The notes: a model not told the origin generated them from the sequence alone. A stretch of DNA of 64,000 nt from Mediterraneibacter glycyrrhizinilyticus (GCF_015560805.1 NZ_JADMSO010000005.1:62001-126000), one strand, 5' to 3'. Counted from the stretch's first letter, positions 1-8,794 are shown. A program made the numbers and translations.

Positions 1-2
1 AT

Positions 3-332
3 GACGCAGGCAACCGGGTGTGCGACCGGAACGGAAATCCGGTTATTGTGAACAACGGTACGTTCAGCGGTGAGATCGGGATATATCAGTTTAATATCAC
101 GGATGGGATGCAAAGCGTCGGCGACAACGAGTTTGCACCGACGGCAAAGAACGGAACGCCGTTTTTGGTACAGGACGGAAAGCTGATCCGTCATGCTTTG
201 GAAACTTCCGGAGTAGATATGGCAGAAGAGATGACAAAGGTGATCGAAAGTCAAAGAGCATACTCCTATGCACTGCGCATGGTGCAGACGTCTGATGAAA
301 TCGTAAATACAGTCAATTCATTGAGACAGTGA
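3..332 (+). CDS. Flagellar rod/hook basal-body protein, C-terminal part
   Basis: The gene enters from the left edge, so only the last 109 residues are seen. The end reads as the conserved C-terminus of the FlgF/FlgG rod family: an S/N-G-V-D-M-A-E-E-M-T segment, then a Q-R-A-Y motif and a T-S-D-E-I stretch that forms the terminal coiled coil packing in the rod axis. This protein would be a component of the extracellular distal or proximal rod, exported by the flagellar type III system. It is followed after 16 bp by cheC, so the basal-body operon continues into chemotaxis genes. FlgG and FlgF cannot be separated from this fragment. Confidence 0.85.
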   Translation, partial: DAGNRVCDRNGNPVIVNNGTFSGEIGIYQFNITDGMQSVGDNEFAPTAKNGTPFLVQDGKLIRHALETSGVDMAEEMTKVIESQRAYSYALRMVQTSDEIVNTVNSLRQ

Positions 333-348
333 TAAGGAGAGGGAAGTT

Positions 349-969
349 ATGGCGATTTATAGATATGAAGAACTGGGAGAAAACCAGATGGACGTATTCC
401 GTGAGATCGGAAGTATCGGGAATGGAAACGCGATCACAGCGCTTTCCGGGATCTTGTCGGAAAAGATCAGTATGGAACTGCCGGAAGTCAATATTCTGGA
501 ATTTAATATGGCGCAGAATAAGATCGGCGATGCGGAAGAGATCGTCGGCGCGGTTCTCGTGGAAATGTCCGGAGAGCTGTCAGGGCTGATGATGCTGATC
601 TTAAAAAGAGATTTTATCAAAACAATGATCAAAAAAGTCCTTTCTTATGAGAAAGAGAACTTGCTTGATATGGAAGAAATGGAAGAATCTTTGCTGATCG
701 AGGTTGGAAATATCATGCTTTCCTCCTATATCAGCGCACTCTCTTCCCTTACGAATATTCAGATCCATTTGTCCGTTCCGCAGTTTGCCGTCAATATGCT
801 GGGAGGGATCTTAAGCATGCCTATGGCAATGATGGGAATTGAGTCTGATCAGATCATGATGATTACAGGGGCGTTTTCGATAGGAGGAGAGGAGATGGAC
901 AGCAATATTCTATTGCTGCCGGACATCCGTTCATTGAATGTCCTGATGAAAAAATTAGGAGTGGAGTAG
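349..969 (+). CDS. cheC: CheY-P phosphatase CheC
   Basis: This 206-residue protein fits the CheC family, which removes phosphate from CheY and binds CheD. Both pseudo-symmetric active-site helices are visible: one near residues 14-45 with E-I-G-S-I-G-N and a downstream P, and a second near residues 108-145 with E-V-G-N and a P about 22 residues later. Having two sites matches CheC rather than CheX or FliY. The start ATG follows an AGGAGAGGGAAG ribosome site. It lies between the rod gene and cheD, and only three bases separate it from cheD, so the CheC and CheD partners are probably co-translated. Confidence 0.93.
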   Translation: MAIYRYEELGENQMDVFREIGSIGNGNAITALSGILSEKISMELPEVNILEFNMAQNKIGDAEEIVGAVLVEMSGELSGLMMLILKRDFIKTMIKKVLSYEKENLLDMEEMEESLLIEVGNIMLSSYISALSSLTNIQIHLSVPQFAVNMLGGILSMPMAMMGIESDQIMMITGAFSIGGEEMDSNILLLPDIRSLNVLMKKLGVE

Positions 970-972
970 CTT

Positions 973-1455
973 ATGCAGAAGAAGATATCTGTGGGAATTG
1001 CGGACATGAAGCTTACCAGACAGGAGGGAGTACTGATTACATATGCGCTGGGTTCATGTATCGGAATTACCTTTTATGATCCAATGATAAAGTTAGGGGC
1101 GCTGCTCCATATCATGCTCCCGGAAAAAACAAATTCGCAGGATTCCAATATTTTGAAATATGCGGACACAGGTATACAGGAAACACTTCGAAAGTTCTAT
1201 ACATTCGGCGGTCAGAAAGGACGGACAGTTTGTAAGATCGCAGGTGGCGCAAAAATGTTTGAAATGAAAGGAACAGGCGGTCTGGGCAATATCGGAGAGC
1301 GGAATATCATCAAAGTAAAAAGTATTTTGAAAGCGGAGGGGCTTCGGATCACCGGAGAAGATACCGGATCAAATTATGCACGAACGATGCTTCTGGATGT
1401 ATCGACCGGTCAGGTATCGATACGAACAGCGAGCCGTCAGGAGAAATATATCTAA
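973..1455 (+). CDS. cheD: Chemoreceptor glutamine deamidase CheD
   Basis: CheD deamidates specific glutamines in methyl-accepting chemoreceptors and is held inactive, or redirected to enhance dephosphorylation, by CheC. The 160-residue protein shows the catalytic Cys in L-G-S-C-I (about residue 28), preceded by a Thr-Tyr-Ala stretch, and the catalytic His in L-L-H-I-M-L-P (about residue 47). The C-terminal G-G-A-K-M-F motif is also typical. It sits directly behind cheC and in front of cheV, and its likely substrates include the two receptors encoded at 10.8-14.8 kb. Confidence 0.93.
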   Translation: MQKKISVGIADMKLTRQEGVLITYALGSCIGITFYDPMIKLGALLHIMLPEKTNSQDSNILKYADTGIQETLRKFYTFGGQKGRTVCKIAGGAKMFEMKGTGGLGNIGERNIIKVKSILKAEGLRITGEDTGSNYARTMLLDVSTGQVSIRTASRQEKYI

Positions 1456-1469
1456 GGAGGAGAGGGAAA

Positions 1470-2378
1470 ATGGCAGATACAGAGATATTATTGGAATCAG
1501 GGACAAATGAGATTGAGATCATGCAGTTCACAATCAATGACGAACTGTATGGCATCAATGTGGCAAAGGTTCGGGAGATCATGATGGCGGATAAGGTAAA
1601 ACCGATCCCGCATTCCCACAACGCTGTGGAGGGGATCTTTAAACCGAGGGAGATCCTGCTGACGGTTGTGGACTTGCCGAAATATCTCACGAAACAGGAA
1701 TGCGAAAAGCATCCGAGAGATTTATTTATCGTTACAAACTTCAATAAAATGCATATTGCATTTCGCGTTCACCGTGTTGTGGGGATCAGCAGAATCTCGT
1801 GGACAGATATTCAGAAACCGGATAATACGATCAGTCACGGGGAAGAGGGCGTGGCAACCGGAATCGCCCAGTGCGGAGACAATCTGGTGACGATCCTTGA
1901 CTTTGAAAAAATTGTGGCGGAGATCGCTCCGGAGACCGGAATCCAGGTGGAAGAGATCACAAAGATGGGAAAACGTTCCGAGCGGCAGGAAAAGATCGTT
2001 TTAGCGGAAGATTCCATTTTGCTGACCAAAATGATCATGGATTCCCTGACAAAGGCAGGCTATACGAATGTGACCAATTTTAATAACGGAAAAGAAGCAT
2101 GGGATTATCTGACAGCGGCGAAGAAGAACAACACATTGGATGAAAGTGCGGATTTGATTATTACGGATATCGAGATGCCGGAGATGGACGGGCATCATCT
2201 GACGAAGCTGGTGAAATCAGATGAGGAGATGAAAGGGATCCCGCTGATCATTTTCTCTTCTTTGATCAACAGTGAAATGCGGATCAAAGGAAAACAGCTT
2301 GGCGCAGATGAGCAGCTTTCCAAGCCGGAAATTGGTCATTTAGTGGAAGTCATGGACACGTTGCTGGAAAGGAGATAG
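1470..2378 (+). CDS. cheV: Chemotaxis coupling protein CheV (CheW-receiver fusion)
   Basis: The protein has 302 residues. Residues 1-160 are a CheW domain (M-Q-F-T-I-N-D-E-L-Y-G-I-N-V start) and residues 172-302 a response-regulator receiver. The receiver retains the acidic pair in L-A-E-D-S, the phospho-acceptor Asp in I-I-T-D-I-E-M-P, a Ser switch residue and the conserved Lys in S-K-P. CheV couples receptors to the CheA kinase and, when phosphorylated, helps adaptation. A good AAGGAGGAGAGGG ribosome site precedes the ATG. It shares the chemotaxis operon with cheC and cheD, and the EAL-HDOD gene follows within five bases. Confidence 0.93.
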   Translation: MADTEILLESGTNEIEIMQFTINDELYGINVAKVREIMMADKVKPIPHSHNAVEGIFKPREILLTVVDLPKYLTKQECEKHPRDLFIVTNFNKMHIAFRVHRVVGISRISWTDIQKPDNTISHGEEGVATGIAQCGDNLVTILDFEKIVAEIAPETGIQVEEITKMGKRSERQEKIVLAEDSILLTKMIMDSLTKAGYTNVTNFNNGKEAWDYLTAAKKNNTLDESADLIITDIEMPEMDGHHLTKLVKSDEEMKGIPLIIFSSLINSEMRIKGKQLGADEQLSKPEIGHLVEVMDTLLERR

Positions 2379-2382
2379 TGGA

Positions 2383-3618
2383 ATGGAGAAGATTATTGCC
2401 AGACAATTGATTAAAAAGACAGATACAAGCGAGATTATGGGATACGAACTTCTGGTGCAGAGCGACGCAGAGAGTCTCTACAATTCCAGCGTGGACAGTG
2501 CGGCAGCGAACGCAATGACCGCCTTTTTGACTGAAAATTCAAGTAAGATATTCCGGGACCGGAAAACGTTTATGACATTTACGCCGGCGCTTTTGTTCCG
2601 CAATACACCGAAGATCTTTGACAAAGATATGATCGTGATCCAGATAGAGGACAATGTTGTGATCCATCCGTTAGCTTCGATCCTGATCGAAAAATACCGC
2701 GAAGAGGGGTATCATTTTGCGATCAATGATTTCCAGTTCATCCCGAAATATTTCAGTATGTTGGAATATGTAGATTATATCAAAGTGAAAGTGACCGGAG
2801 AAGAGGAAGACCGGGAACGCCGGAGCCTGGAAAATGTGGTGGAGATGGCGCATGGATTCGGAAAAGAAGTGATCGCTACAAGCATCAATACGAAAGAAGC
2901 GTTTCTCCTTGCGAAAGAAATCCATACAGATTATGTAGAGGGCGCGTATATTTCTGATACATCGGTATCAAAAGTAGGGAAGATGGAATATCTTCAGGGA
3001 AATCTTTACCAGCTGATCATGGAAGTTACAAAAGATGAGCCGGATATGGAAGTGATGGAACAGATCGTGACGAGAGACGCCGCGCTGACCTATGCGCTGC
3101 TGAAAATGGCGAACTCAGCTTATTTTTCGGCAAAACACAGAACTGCTTCCGTACGGCAGGCTATTATGCGGGTTGGAATCAACCAGTTAAAACAGTGGGT
3201 ATATCTGTTAAGTTTTCGGGAGGAAGAATCCGGAACGGAAGAACTGATGAAAACGTCATTTATGCGGGCGAATTTTGCAGCGGCATTGGTGAAGAAGATG
3301 GGACATTTTCCGATTGATCCGGCAGACGCGTATCTAATGGGAATGTTTTCCACACTGGAATGTATGATCGATGCGACTATGGAGGAGATCTTAAATGAAA
3401 TCCCGATCGTTGAGGAAGTGAAGAAAGCGCTGATCTCAGGCGAGGGTGAAGCCGGAACATTATATCACCTGATCCTGGCTTATGAGAGAGCGGACTGGAC
3501 GGAAATCAAGAAGCTTTCGGATGAATTGGGATTGCAGACAAACGTAATGGCGCAGATTTATATGGAATGCGTGGAAGAAGTAAGCGAGATCTGGGAGAAT
3601 GTTGTAGCAAAAGCATAA
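2383..3618 (+). CDS. EAL-HDOD domain protein (YuxH type)
   Basis: The 411-residue protein combines an N-terminal EAL-like domain (about 1-200) with a C-terminal HDOD domain (about 205-400). The EAL signature is degenerate: the first motif reads Y-E-L-L rather than E-A-L/E-V-L, and the acidic metal ligands of active phosphodiesterases are not evident, so it is more likely to bind or sense than to hydrolyse cyclic di-GMP. Proteins with this architecture are widespread in Firmicutes and act in signalling scaffolds. It is the last gene of the chemotaxis operon, four bases after cheV, and ends at a strong inverted repeat. The link to motility is from position, not from a known mechanism. Confidence 0.85.
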   Translation: MEKIIARQLIKKTDTSEIMGYELLVQSDAESLYNSSVDSAAANAMTAFLTENSSKIFRDRKTFMTFTPALLFRNTPKIFDKDMIVIQIEDNVVIHPLASILIEKYREEGYHFAINDFQFIPKYFSMLEYVDYIKVKVTGEEEDRERRSLENVVEMAHGFGKEVIATSINTKEAFLLAKEIHTDYVEGAYISDTSVSKVGKMEYLQGNLYQLIMEVTKDEPDMEVMEQIVTRDAALTYALLKMANSAYFSAKHRTASVRQAIMRVGINQLKQWVYLLSFREEESGTEELMKTSFMRANFAAALVKKMGHFPIDPADAYLMGMFSTLECMIDATMEEILNEIPIVEEVKKALISGEGEAGTLYHLILAYERADWTEIKKLSDELGLQTNVMAQIYMECVEEVSEIWENVVAKA

Positions 3619-3627
3619 AAAGATAAC

Positions 3628-3676
3628 ATAGGGGGATTGCCGGGCAATTTGTGAATTGTTCCGGCAATCCCCCTAT
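3628..3676. terminator. Terminator between convergent genes
   Basis: A perfect 16-bp inverted repeat (ATAGGGGGATTGCCGG with its complement) plus an inner GCAATT/AATTGT stem lies between the EAL-HDOD gene and the ComFB-like gene. Read on the minus strand it runs into a T-rich tract; on the plus strand no long T run follows. It probably serves both genes. Confidence 0.75.
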
Positions 3677-3682
3677 ATTGAA

Positions 3683-4474
3683 TCAGGATGCACCATTTTT
3701 ATGTCTTGGATTTTCTTTTACAGTCATACATGCTTTCGTTGCTTCCACCGTGATCTCGGAAATGAAATGGTTGGTATAGAAGCTAAGCAACGGGGCTTCG
3801 GCTGCCGGTTCTGTAACAATGTATTTTGGCGGAAGTCCGTTCAGCGTCAGGGCAATAGTGTCAGCAATACACTTCTCACAGGTACAACATTCAAACTGAC
3901 GCATAAAATAAATGATCTTATCGCTGACGATCCGCTCCATAACATTGATCCGCACAAATTCCGGCTCTGGTTCTGGTTCAGATACGATCGTTGATTCCGG
4001 CTCGGCTACCGGTTCTGCTTCGATTGTTAGTTCCGGTTCGACTGCCGCGTTTGTTTCAGCTTCGGCTGTCGCTTCCGGTTCAGCGCTCGGTTCGGATTCC
4101 TGTGTCGGCAGTTCTGCTTCCGGCTCTTTTTCCCGGGATTCTTTTTGGGATTCTTCCGGATTCATATCATGTTCTTTTTGAAATTCCTGAAAGAGATTTG
4201 CCTGAATCTGTTCTGCCACCGGATCTTTTTCCGTCTGATCGATGATCGAGACAGAGGGGGAATCGGGAACAGATATTTTTCCCTGTGGGATTTTTTCTGT
4301 CGGTTCCGGATCCGGGTGCGGTTGTTGGGCGTCCTTTGGTTGGGAATCTTGTTCCGATATCGGATCCGCGTCCTTTTTCACATCCGTTTCCAGTTCTTTT
4401 TCCGGCTCTTTTTTCGTATCGTGCCCGGATAAAAGATTTAAGACGTGTGCCGTTTTATTACTTTTTCTTGCCAT
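3683..4474 (-). CDS. ComFB-domain protein with long acidic Pro/Glu linker
   Basis: The 263-residue protein has three parts. Residues 1-18 form a basic start (M-A-R-K-S-N-K). Residues 20-170 are a low-complexity, acidic linker rich in Glu, Pro and Ala with imperfect E-P-E / A-E-A-E repeats. Residues 173-263 resemble the ComFB family: V-M-E-R-I-V, a C-C-T-C-E-K-C cluster that can hold zinc, and A-L-T-L-N-G-L-P-P-K-Y-I-V-T. ComFB relatives have been reported to bind cyclic dinucleotides in cyanobacteria; whether this one does is inference. Its ATG overlaps the stop codon of the ParA-like gene (TAATG), so the two are translationally coupled. Confidence 0.75.
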   Translation of the reverse strand: MARKSNKTAHVLNLLSGHDTKKEPEKELETDVKKDADPISEQDSQPKDAQQPHPDPEPTEKIPQGKISVPDSPSVSIIDQTEKDPVAEQIQANLFQEFQKEHDMNPEESQKESREKEPEAELPTQESEPSAEPEATAEAETNAAVEPELTIEAEPVAEPESTIVSEPEPEPEFVRINVMERIVSDKIIYFMRQFECCTCEKCIADTIALTLNGLPPKYIVTEPAAEAPLLSFYTNHFISEITVEATKACMTVKENPRHKNGAS

Positions 4475-5259
4475 TATTTTGCCTCCATAGAAACCGTGGT
4501 AATTTTATCCATGACTTCTTTTACAAACTCTTTGTAGTCCAGAGATGGATTGGAACGTGGAGCATGATCATAGACGCTAAGTCCGTGAGCGGGCGCTTCT
4601 GCGACAGATACGCTGGCACGGATCTGCGTATGGAAGACACAGGAACCAATCTGTCCGGCGATATTTTCCGCCATCTCTTTGACCTCTCTTGCAAGAAGCG
4701 TACGTCTGTTGTATTTGGTAAGAATCAGACCAAGTACGTTCAAGGATGGATTGAGCTTTTCACGCACGGAATCGATGGTTTCTTTCAACTGGGTAAGACC
4801 TAAAAGACTTAGAATCTCGGGTGCCATCGGGATGATCAGATGATCCGCTGCAACGTATGCATTTACCGTCAGGATGTTCAGAGCCGGCGGAGTATCTATA
4901 ATGATGAAATCATAATGATCTATTACAGGAGCCAATGCCTTTTTTAAACAGAGTTCCCGGTCAGCGGAAGTAAATTCCAGTTCCGCACCGCTTAAAAGAA
5001 TGTTTGATGTGATAATGTCGCAGTAATCGGTTGTCTGGATCGCATCTTGTATGGGAACATTTCCTTTCAGAACGTCGTAGATCGTGCTGGAATTCTCAAT
5101 GTCAAGTCCGAGACTGAATCCGAGACTGCCCTGAGGGTCAAGGTCGATCGCAAGGACTTTTTTGTTATAAAAAGAGGATAAACCAGCAGCCAGCGCACTG
5201 GATGTGGTTGTCTTCCCCACTCCGCCTTTTTGATTCGTGAGCGCAATAATTGTAGTCAA
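4474..5259 (-). CDS. ParA/Soj-family ATPase without a ParB partner
   Basis: A deviant Walker A motif K-G-G-V-G-K-T-T lies close to the N-terminus, with D-L-D-P-Q-G, a Walker B-like I-I-I-D-T-P-P segment and the A-P-A-H-G region of Soj-like ATPases. Such proteins use ATP-driven dimerisation to position DNA or protein cargo. I place the start at the TTG at 5259 (261 residues), because the upstream in-frame ATG at 5277 runs straight into GGAGGA, which is best read as the ribosome site for that TTG. No parB or parS is visible. It overlaps the ComFB-domain gene and sits inside a flagellar/chemotaxis cluster, so its cargo may be a motility or signalling complex rather than a plasmid. Confidence 0.88.
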   Translation of the reverse strand: MTTIIALTNQKGGVGKTTTSSALAAGLSSFYNKKVLAIDLDPQGSLGFSLGLDIENSSTIYDVLKGNVPIQDAIQTTDYCDIITSNILLSGAELEFTSADRELCLKKALAPVIDHYDFIIIDTPPALNILTVNAYVAADHLIIPMAPEILSLLGLTQLKETIDSVREKLNPSLNVLGLILTKYNRRTLLAREVKEMAENIAGQIGSCVFHTQIRASVSVAEAPAHGLSVYDHAPRSNPSLDYKEFVKEVMDKITTVSMEAK

Positions 5260-5296
5260 AATAATTCCTCCATTCATAAATGAAATAACTATTATC

Positions 5297-5319
5297 TAAA
5301 GTATACTATATGCCGATAA
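5297..5319 (+). promoter_or_regulatory. Possible sigma-28 (flagellar) promoter of fliD
   Basis: A perfect GCCGATAA -10 element lies at 5312-5319, 67 bases before the fliD start. A TAAA sits at 5297-5300, but only 11 bases separate it from the -10 element instead of about 15. The -10 match is strong; the -35 match is weak or badly spaced. Confidence 0.5.
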
Positions 5320-5386
5320 ATAAGTATAGAGTAAAATTGTAGAATTCCGTCCGGAATTGTCGATAAAAACAAAGGAGAGGATCAAG

Positions 5387-7813
5387 ATGGCAAGTATAGG
5401 TGGATTAAGCGGAACAACAAGCAGCAGCCTGAACGGGTTAAAAGGATACGGTGGTTTGGCGAGCGGTCTGGATCGGGATTCCCTGATTGAAGGCATGACG
5501 CAGGGGACGACCAGTAAGATTTATAAACAGCAGCAAAAAAAGGATTTACTGCAATGGGAGCAGAATGCGATCAGGGGGATTACAGACAAGATGATCGGAT
5601 TTGCGGATAAGTATTTATCTACATATTCATCTTCGACGAATTTATTCAGCAACAGTTTCTGGGGGAGGAATCTGATCACGGCGTTAGGAGCGAACAGTAA
5701 GTATGTAAGTGTATCCGGGACTTCATCTACGGCGGATACGCTCTCGATTTTGGGAGTAAAGCAGCTTGCGAGAAAGGCTCAGATGACATCGAAGATTCCG
5801 GCGTCAGACCGGACTCTGGAAACGGGAGCGATCGATCCTTTGGAAGTACAAAAAGCAGAGAATCTCCCGGGATCTACGATCAAGATCAATTATGCGGATA
5901 AGAATTATACGATTACATTGCCGTCAGGAAAAGACGCGAATGGAAAAGAGTACAAGTACGATACGGTTGAAAATATTGCCGATTCGCTGAACCGTGCATT
6001 TCAGGATATAGAAGTTGGCAAAGGTAAAAAACTTAGCGAAGTTTTGCAAGTGGAGACAAGCGGCGATAAGATTGTGTTCAAAGATAAAGAAAATGCCGGA
6101 AATATTTTCAAACTCACCGGAGGCAGCGCGCTGTCTTATCTCGGGTTCAAAGATAAGCCGGATAGTGAGTTTAAGGAGATGGATATTACAGAACAGGGGC
6201 TTTCCTCTGTGCGGGATATTACAGAAGACGACATTTATACAAAGACAAGTTTTATCGATCGGATCGCAGAAAAGGAGCTGACATTTACTTATAATGGAAC
6301 GTCTAAGTCCATCAAGATGCCGACGAAAGAAGAGTTGGAGAAAGCACAGTACAACAGTGCATATGGATCGACAAGAAAAGAGCGGATCATGAATAAACTG
6401 AAAGAGTCTATGCAGGATCAGCTTGACGATGCATTTGGAGCGGGCAGAGTGAAAGTGGAGGCAAAAGAAGACGGAAGCGGACTTTATAGTCTCGGTTTTC
6501 AGACGACGACTCCGAATGGAAAAATGGATCAGTCTTCGATTCTTGCTGTATCTTCAGGCGATGTGGGATTGTTGGGGGCGAATGGCGCGTTTAAGATGAA
6601 TTACGGGGAGTCTAACCGGGTAAATCTGGACGCTAAAATTGCAGAATCAGGACTGGCAGGCGCCCAAAATATGACGTTCCCTACAACAATTGAGATTAAT
6701 GGAAAATCGATCGAAGTGAAAGCGGAAGATACTGTACGGACGCTGATGGATAAGATCAATGAGTCGGATGCGGGCGTTCAGGTCACCTATCAGAATTCTT
6801 CCGACTCGTTCGTTTTTTCGGCAACGGCGAACGGAGCCAGTGGTAAGATCGATGTCGGCGGCGATTTCGCCAAGATTTTTGGTGAGTTCAATAAGACGGA
6901 CGGTCAGGATGCCATTGTCACAGTGAAATACGCCGGTTCCGACCAGACAGTGGATCTGGTCCGGGATTCCAACAGCTTTAAAGTAGACGGCATGACAATT
7001 TCTGTCAACGGGGAATTTGGATATGTGAAAGACGAGGCGACCGGTGAACTGAAATTAGATCCGTCAGCGGAAGCGGTAACATTTGACGCGAAGGTGGATG
7101 AGGACAAGATCGTGGAGACGGTCAAAAAGATGGTCGAAGAGTATAATGAGATCATCGAACTTGTTAATAAGGAGACCGGAACGAAGCCGAATCGGGACTA
7201 CCCGCCGCTTACATCAGCTCAGAAAGAAGAATTGAGCGAGAGCGAGATCGAAGCATGGGAGGAAAAGGCGAAAGAGGGACTTTTGTTTAATGACAACGAT
7301 CTGAAAGGTTTGAGCAACAGTCTGCGTTTTGTTCTTTCTCCGGCAGATCAGGCGGCTTTGAAAAAGATTGGTCTCACAACATCGAGTACCACATCAGATA
7401 ATGGAAAACTCTCTTTTGATGAAAGCGCTTTTCGTGCAGCGCTGAAATCGGACCCGGAGGGAGTAAAAGAGATGTTCACCAAGGAAGCGGTGAAAGATGA
7501 AGATGGAAACGTGGTCTCCCAGGCGGGCATTGCGGTAAATATGAAAACAGCATTTGACAAATATGCGAAGACATTGGGAGAACCGAAAGGAATCCTGATC
7601 GAGAGAGCAGGGTCGATCAAATCGCCGGCAAGTATTACGCAGAATGCGGTCTACAAGCAGTTAGAGGAAATTGACGCCCGAATCGAAAGTCTTCAGGATA
7701 CTTTGAAGATGGAGCAGGACCGTTACATCAAACAGTTTACCGCACTGGAATCTGTGATCGCACAGATGAACAGTCAGAGCAGCTGGCTTTCACAGTTTGG
7801 CAGCGGTTATTAA
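5387..7813 (+). CDS. fliD: Flagellar filament cap protein FliD
   Basis: FliD forms the cap at the filament tip under which flagellin subunits fold in. The N-terminal region shows the family signature G-L-A-S-G-L-D at about residues 22-30, then a hydrophilic coiled region; the C-terminal FliD_C region with V-K-K-M-V-E-E-Y-N and a coiled-coil tail ends in W-L-S-Q-F-G. I use the ATG at 5387 (808 residues), preceded by AAAGGAGAGG, rather than an upstream ATG at 5357. At 808 residues it is much longer than the roughly 500 of Bacillus FliD; the extra length lies in the variable middle domains exposed at the cap. fliS follows after 26 bases. Confidence 0.93.
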   Translation: MASIGGLSGTTSSSLNGLKGYGGLASGLDRDSLIEGMTQGTTSKIYKQQQKKDLLQWEQNAIRGITDKMIGFADKYLSTYSSSTNLFSNSFWGRNLITALGANSKYVSVSGTSSTADTLSILGVKQLARKAQMTSKIPASDRTLETGAIDPLEVQKAENLPGSTIKINYADKNYTITLPSGKDANGKEYKYDTVENIADSLNRAFQDIEVGKGKKLSEVLQVETSGDKIVFKDKENAGNIFKLTGGSALSYLGFKDKPDSEFKEMDITEQGLSSVRDITEDDIYTKTSFIDRIAEKELTFTYNGTSKSIKMPTKEELEKAQYNSAYGSTRKERIMNKLKESMQDQLDDAFGAGRVKVEAKEDGSGLYSLGFQTTTPNGKMDQSSILAVSSGDVGLLGANGAFKMNYGESNRVNLDAKIAESGLAGAQNMTFPTTIEINGKSIEVKAEDTVRTLMDKINESDAGVQVTYQNSSDSFVFSATANGASGKIDVGGDFAKIFGEFNKTDGQDAIVTVKYAGSDQTVDLVRDSNSFKVDGMTISVNGEFGYVKDEATGELKLDPSAEAVTFDAKVDEDKIVETVKKMVEEYNEIIELVNKETGTKPNRDYPPLTSAQKEELSESEIEAWEEKAKEGLLFNDNDLKGLSNSLRFVLSPADQAALKKIGLTTSSTTSDNGKLSFDESAFRAALKSDPEGVKEMFTKEAVKDEDGNVVSQAGIAVNMKTAFDKYAKTLGEPKGILIERAGSIKSPASITQNAVYKQLEEIDARIESLQDTLKMEQDRYIKQFTALESVIAQMNSQSSWLSQFGSGY

Positions 7814-7839
7814 TGGAATTGTAAAGAAAGGATAAGTAT

Positions 7840-8211
7840 ATGTATCAGAATGGTTATCAGCAATACAAGATGCAGTCAGTCAATACGATGACCAGAGGCG
7901 AGATGTTACTTTTGCTGTATGATGAGCTGGTCAAACGCCTTACGAAAGCGGAGTTAGCATTGGAGAAAGAGGAGTTTGACATATTTGACGCTTCGGTAAA
8001 ACGCGCGCAGGAGATCGTACAATATCTTCAGGAAACGTTAAATACAGAGTATAGTATCAGCAGGGATTTGCAGCGTATGTACGATTTCTTTCTATACGAG
8101 ATAAGTAGATTACAGGCGGGCAGAAAAAAAACAGTAATCGAAGAACTTCGTCCTCTTGTGATAGAATTACGGGATGCATTTCGCGAAGCAAATAAGACGA
8201 GCGGCATATAA
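7840..8211 (+). CDS. fliS: Flagellin export chaperone FliS
   Basis: The 123-residue, mainly helical protein starts Y-Q-N-G-Y-Q-Q-Y-K and has the family region L-L-L-L-Y-D-E-L-V-K-R-L near residues 23-35. FliS binds the C-terminus of flagellin and prevents premature polymerisation in the cytoplasm. Its place directly behind fliD is the standard arrangement. A further small helical gene follows nine bases later. Confidence 0.93.
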   Translation: MYQNGYQQYKMQSVNTMTRGEMLLLLYDELVKRLTKAELALEKEEFDIFDASVKRAQEIVQYLQETLNTEYSISRDLQRMYDFFLYEISRLQAGRKKTVIEELRPLVIELRDAFREANKTSGI

Positions 8212-8220
8212 GGAGATCGT

Positions 8221-8625
8221 ATGAGTTATATAGAGGAAATGCTAGAAGAAATCTTGAAACTGGTTTATCGAGAATATCGCGAGATCGTAGAGATTGAAAG
8301 ACTTACCTGTGAACTGGAAGAAACGTTGAATCATAGTGACCGGAAATCTGCGAATCTTATCCTTGAAATGCGTCAGTCCGAAATGGAACGGGTTTCACAG
8401 GCAAAGCGAGCAATCAGCGAATTGCTCGAGAGTATGGACGATGACTTAAAGAATGACATCAAACGGCTTTTGGAGGGAGAGCAGCTTTCTGAGCGAAAAG
8501 AATCCGAGGCTGAGCGGATCAGTATGATCAGCAGACAAAGAAACCATACAATGGAAAATATACGTAGGATTGATCGTGCGTTAAGTCGGAGAGTCGCAGG
8601 CAAAGATTCTTATTATGAAGAATAA
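8221..8625 (+). CDS. Coiled-coil protein, probable FliT/FlgN-like chaperone
   Basis: The 134-residue protein is charged and almost entirely helical, with heptad-like Leu/Ile spacing over residues 1-60 and 85-125, and no membrane segment. I do not recognise a specific family motif. Its size, composition and position directly after fliD-fliS match the place where FliT-type export chaperones are usually encoded; that assignment is from context. It is the last gene before the flagellar-operon terminator. Confidence 0.55.
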   Translation: MSYIEEMLEEILKLVYREYREIVEIERLTCELEETLNHSDRKSANLILEMRQSEMERVSQAKRAISELLESMDDDLKNDIKRLLEGEQLSERKESEAERISMISRQRNHTMENIRRIDRALSRRVAGKDSYYEE

Positions 8626-8645
8626 CAGCATATTAAGATGAACAG

Positions 8646-8716
8646 TCTGCCGTAGAAAAATCTACACTTTCGGGAAGAGATTTCCGGAAGTGGGATTTGA
8701 TACGGCAGATTTTTTG
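8646..8716 (+). terminator. Terminator of the fliD-fliS operon
   Basis: A long hairpin has an outer stem TCTGCCGTA (8646-8654) pairing with TACGGCAGA (8701-8709), an inner stem around CACTTTCGG/CCGGAAGTG, and a T run at 8710-8715. Transcription of the flagellar genes probably stops here, just ahead of the FtsE-like gene. Confidence 0.8.
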
Positions 8717-8794
8717 ATTGGTACGATTGACGAAATGCCGGGAAAACAGTATAGTGTTTGGAGAATGAATTTTTGCGGGAGCAGGCGAGGAAAA

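Noticed and set aside
3912-4490. Plus-strand open frames rich in Ser/Gly opposite the ComFB-domain gene
   Set aside because: They are complements of the Glu/Pro/Ala-rich linker and have no ribosome sites.
5260-5277. ATG start for the ParA-like gene
   Set aside because: Its first codons are the GGAGGA ribosome site of the TTG start at 5259, and family members begin close to the Walker A motif.
8690-8794. Upstream GTG start for the FtsE-like gene
   Set aside because: It lies within the terminator hairpin of the flagellar operon and the added residues match nothing; the ATG at 8795 has GCGAGG before it.
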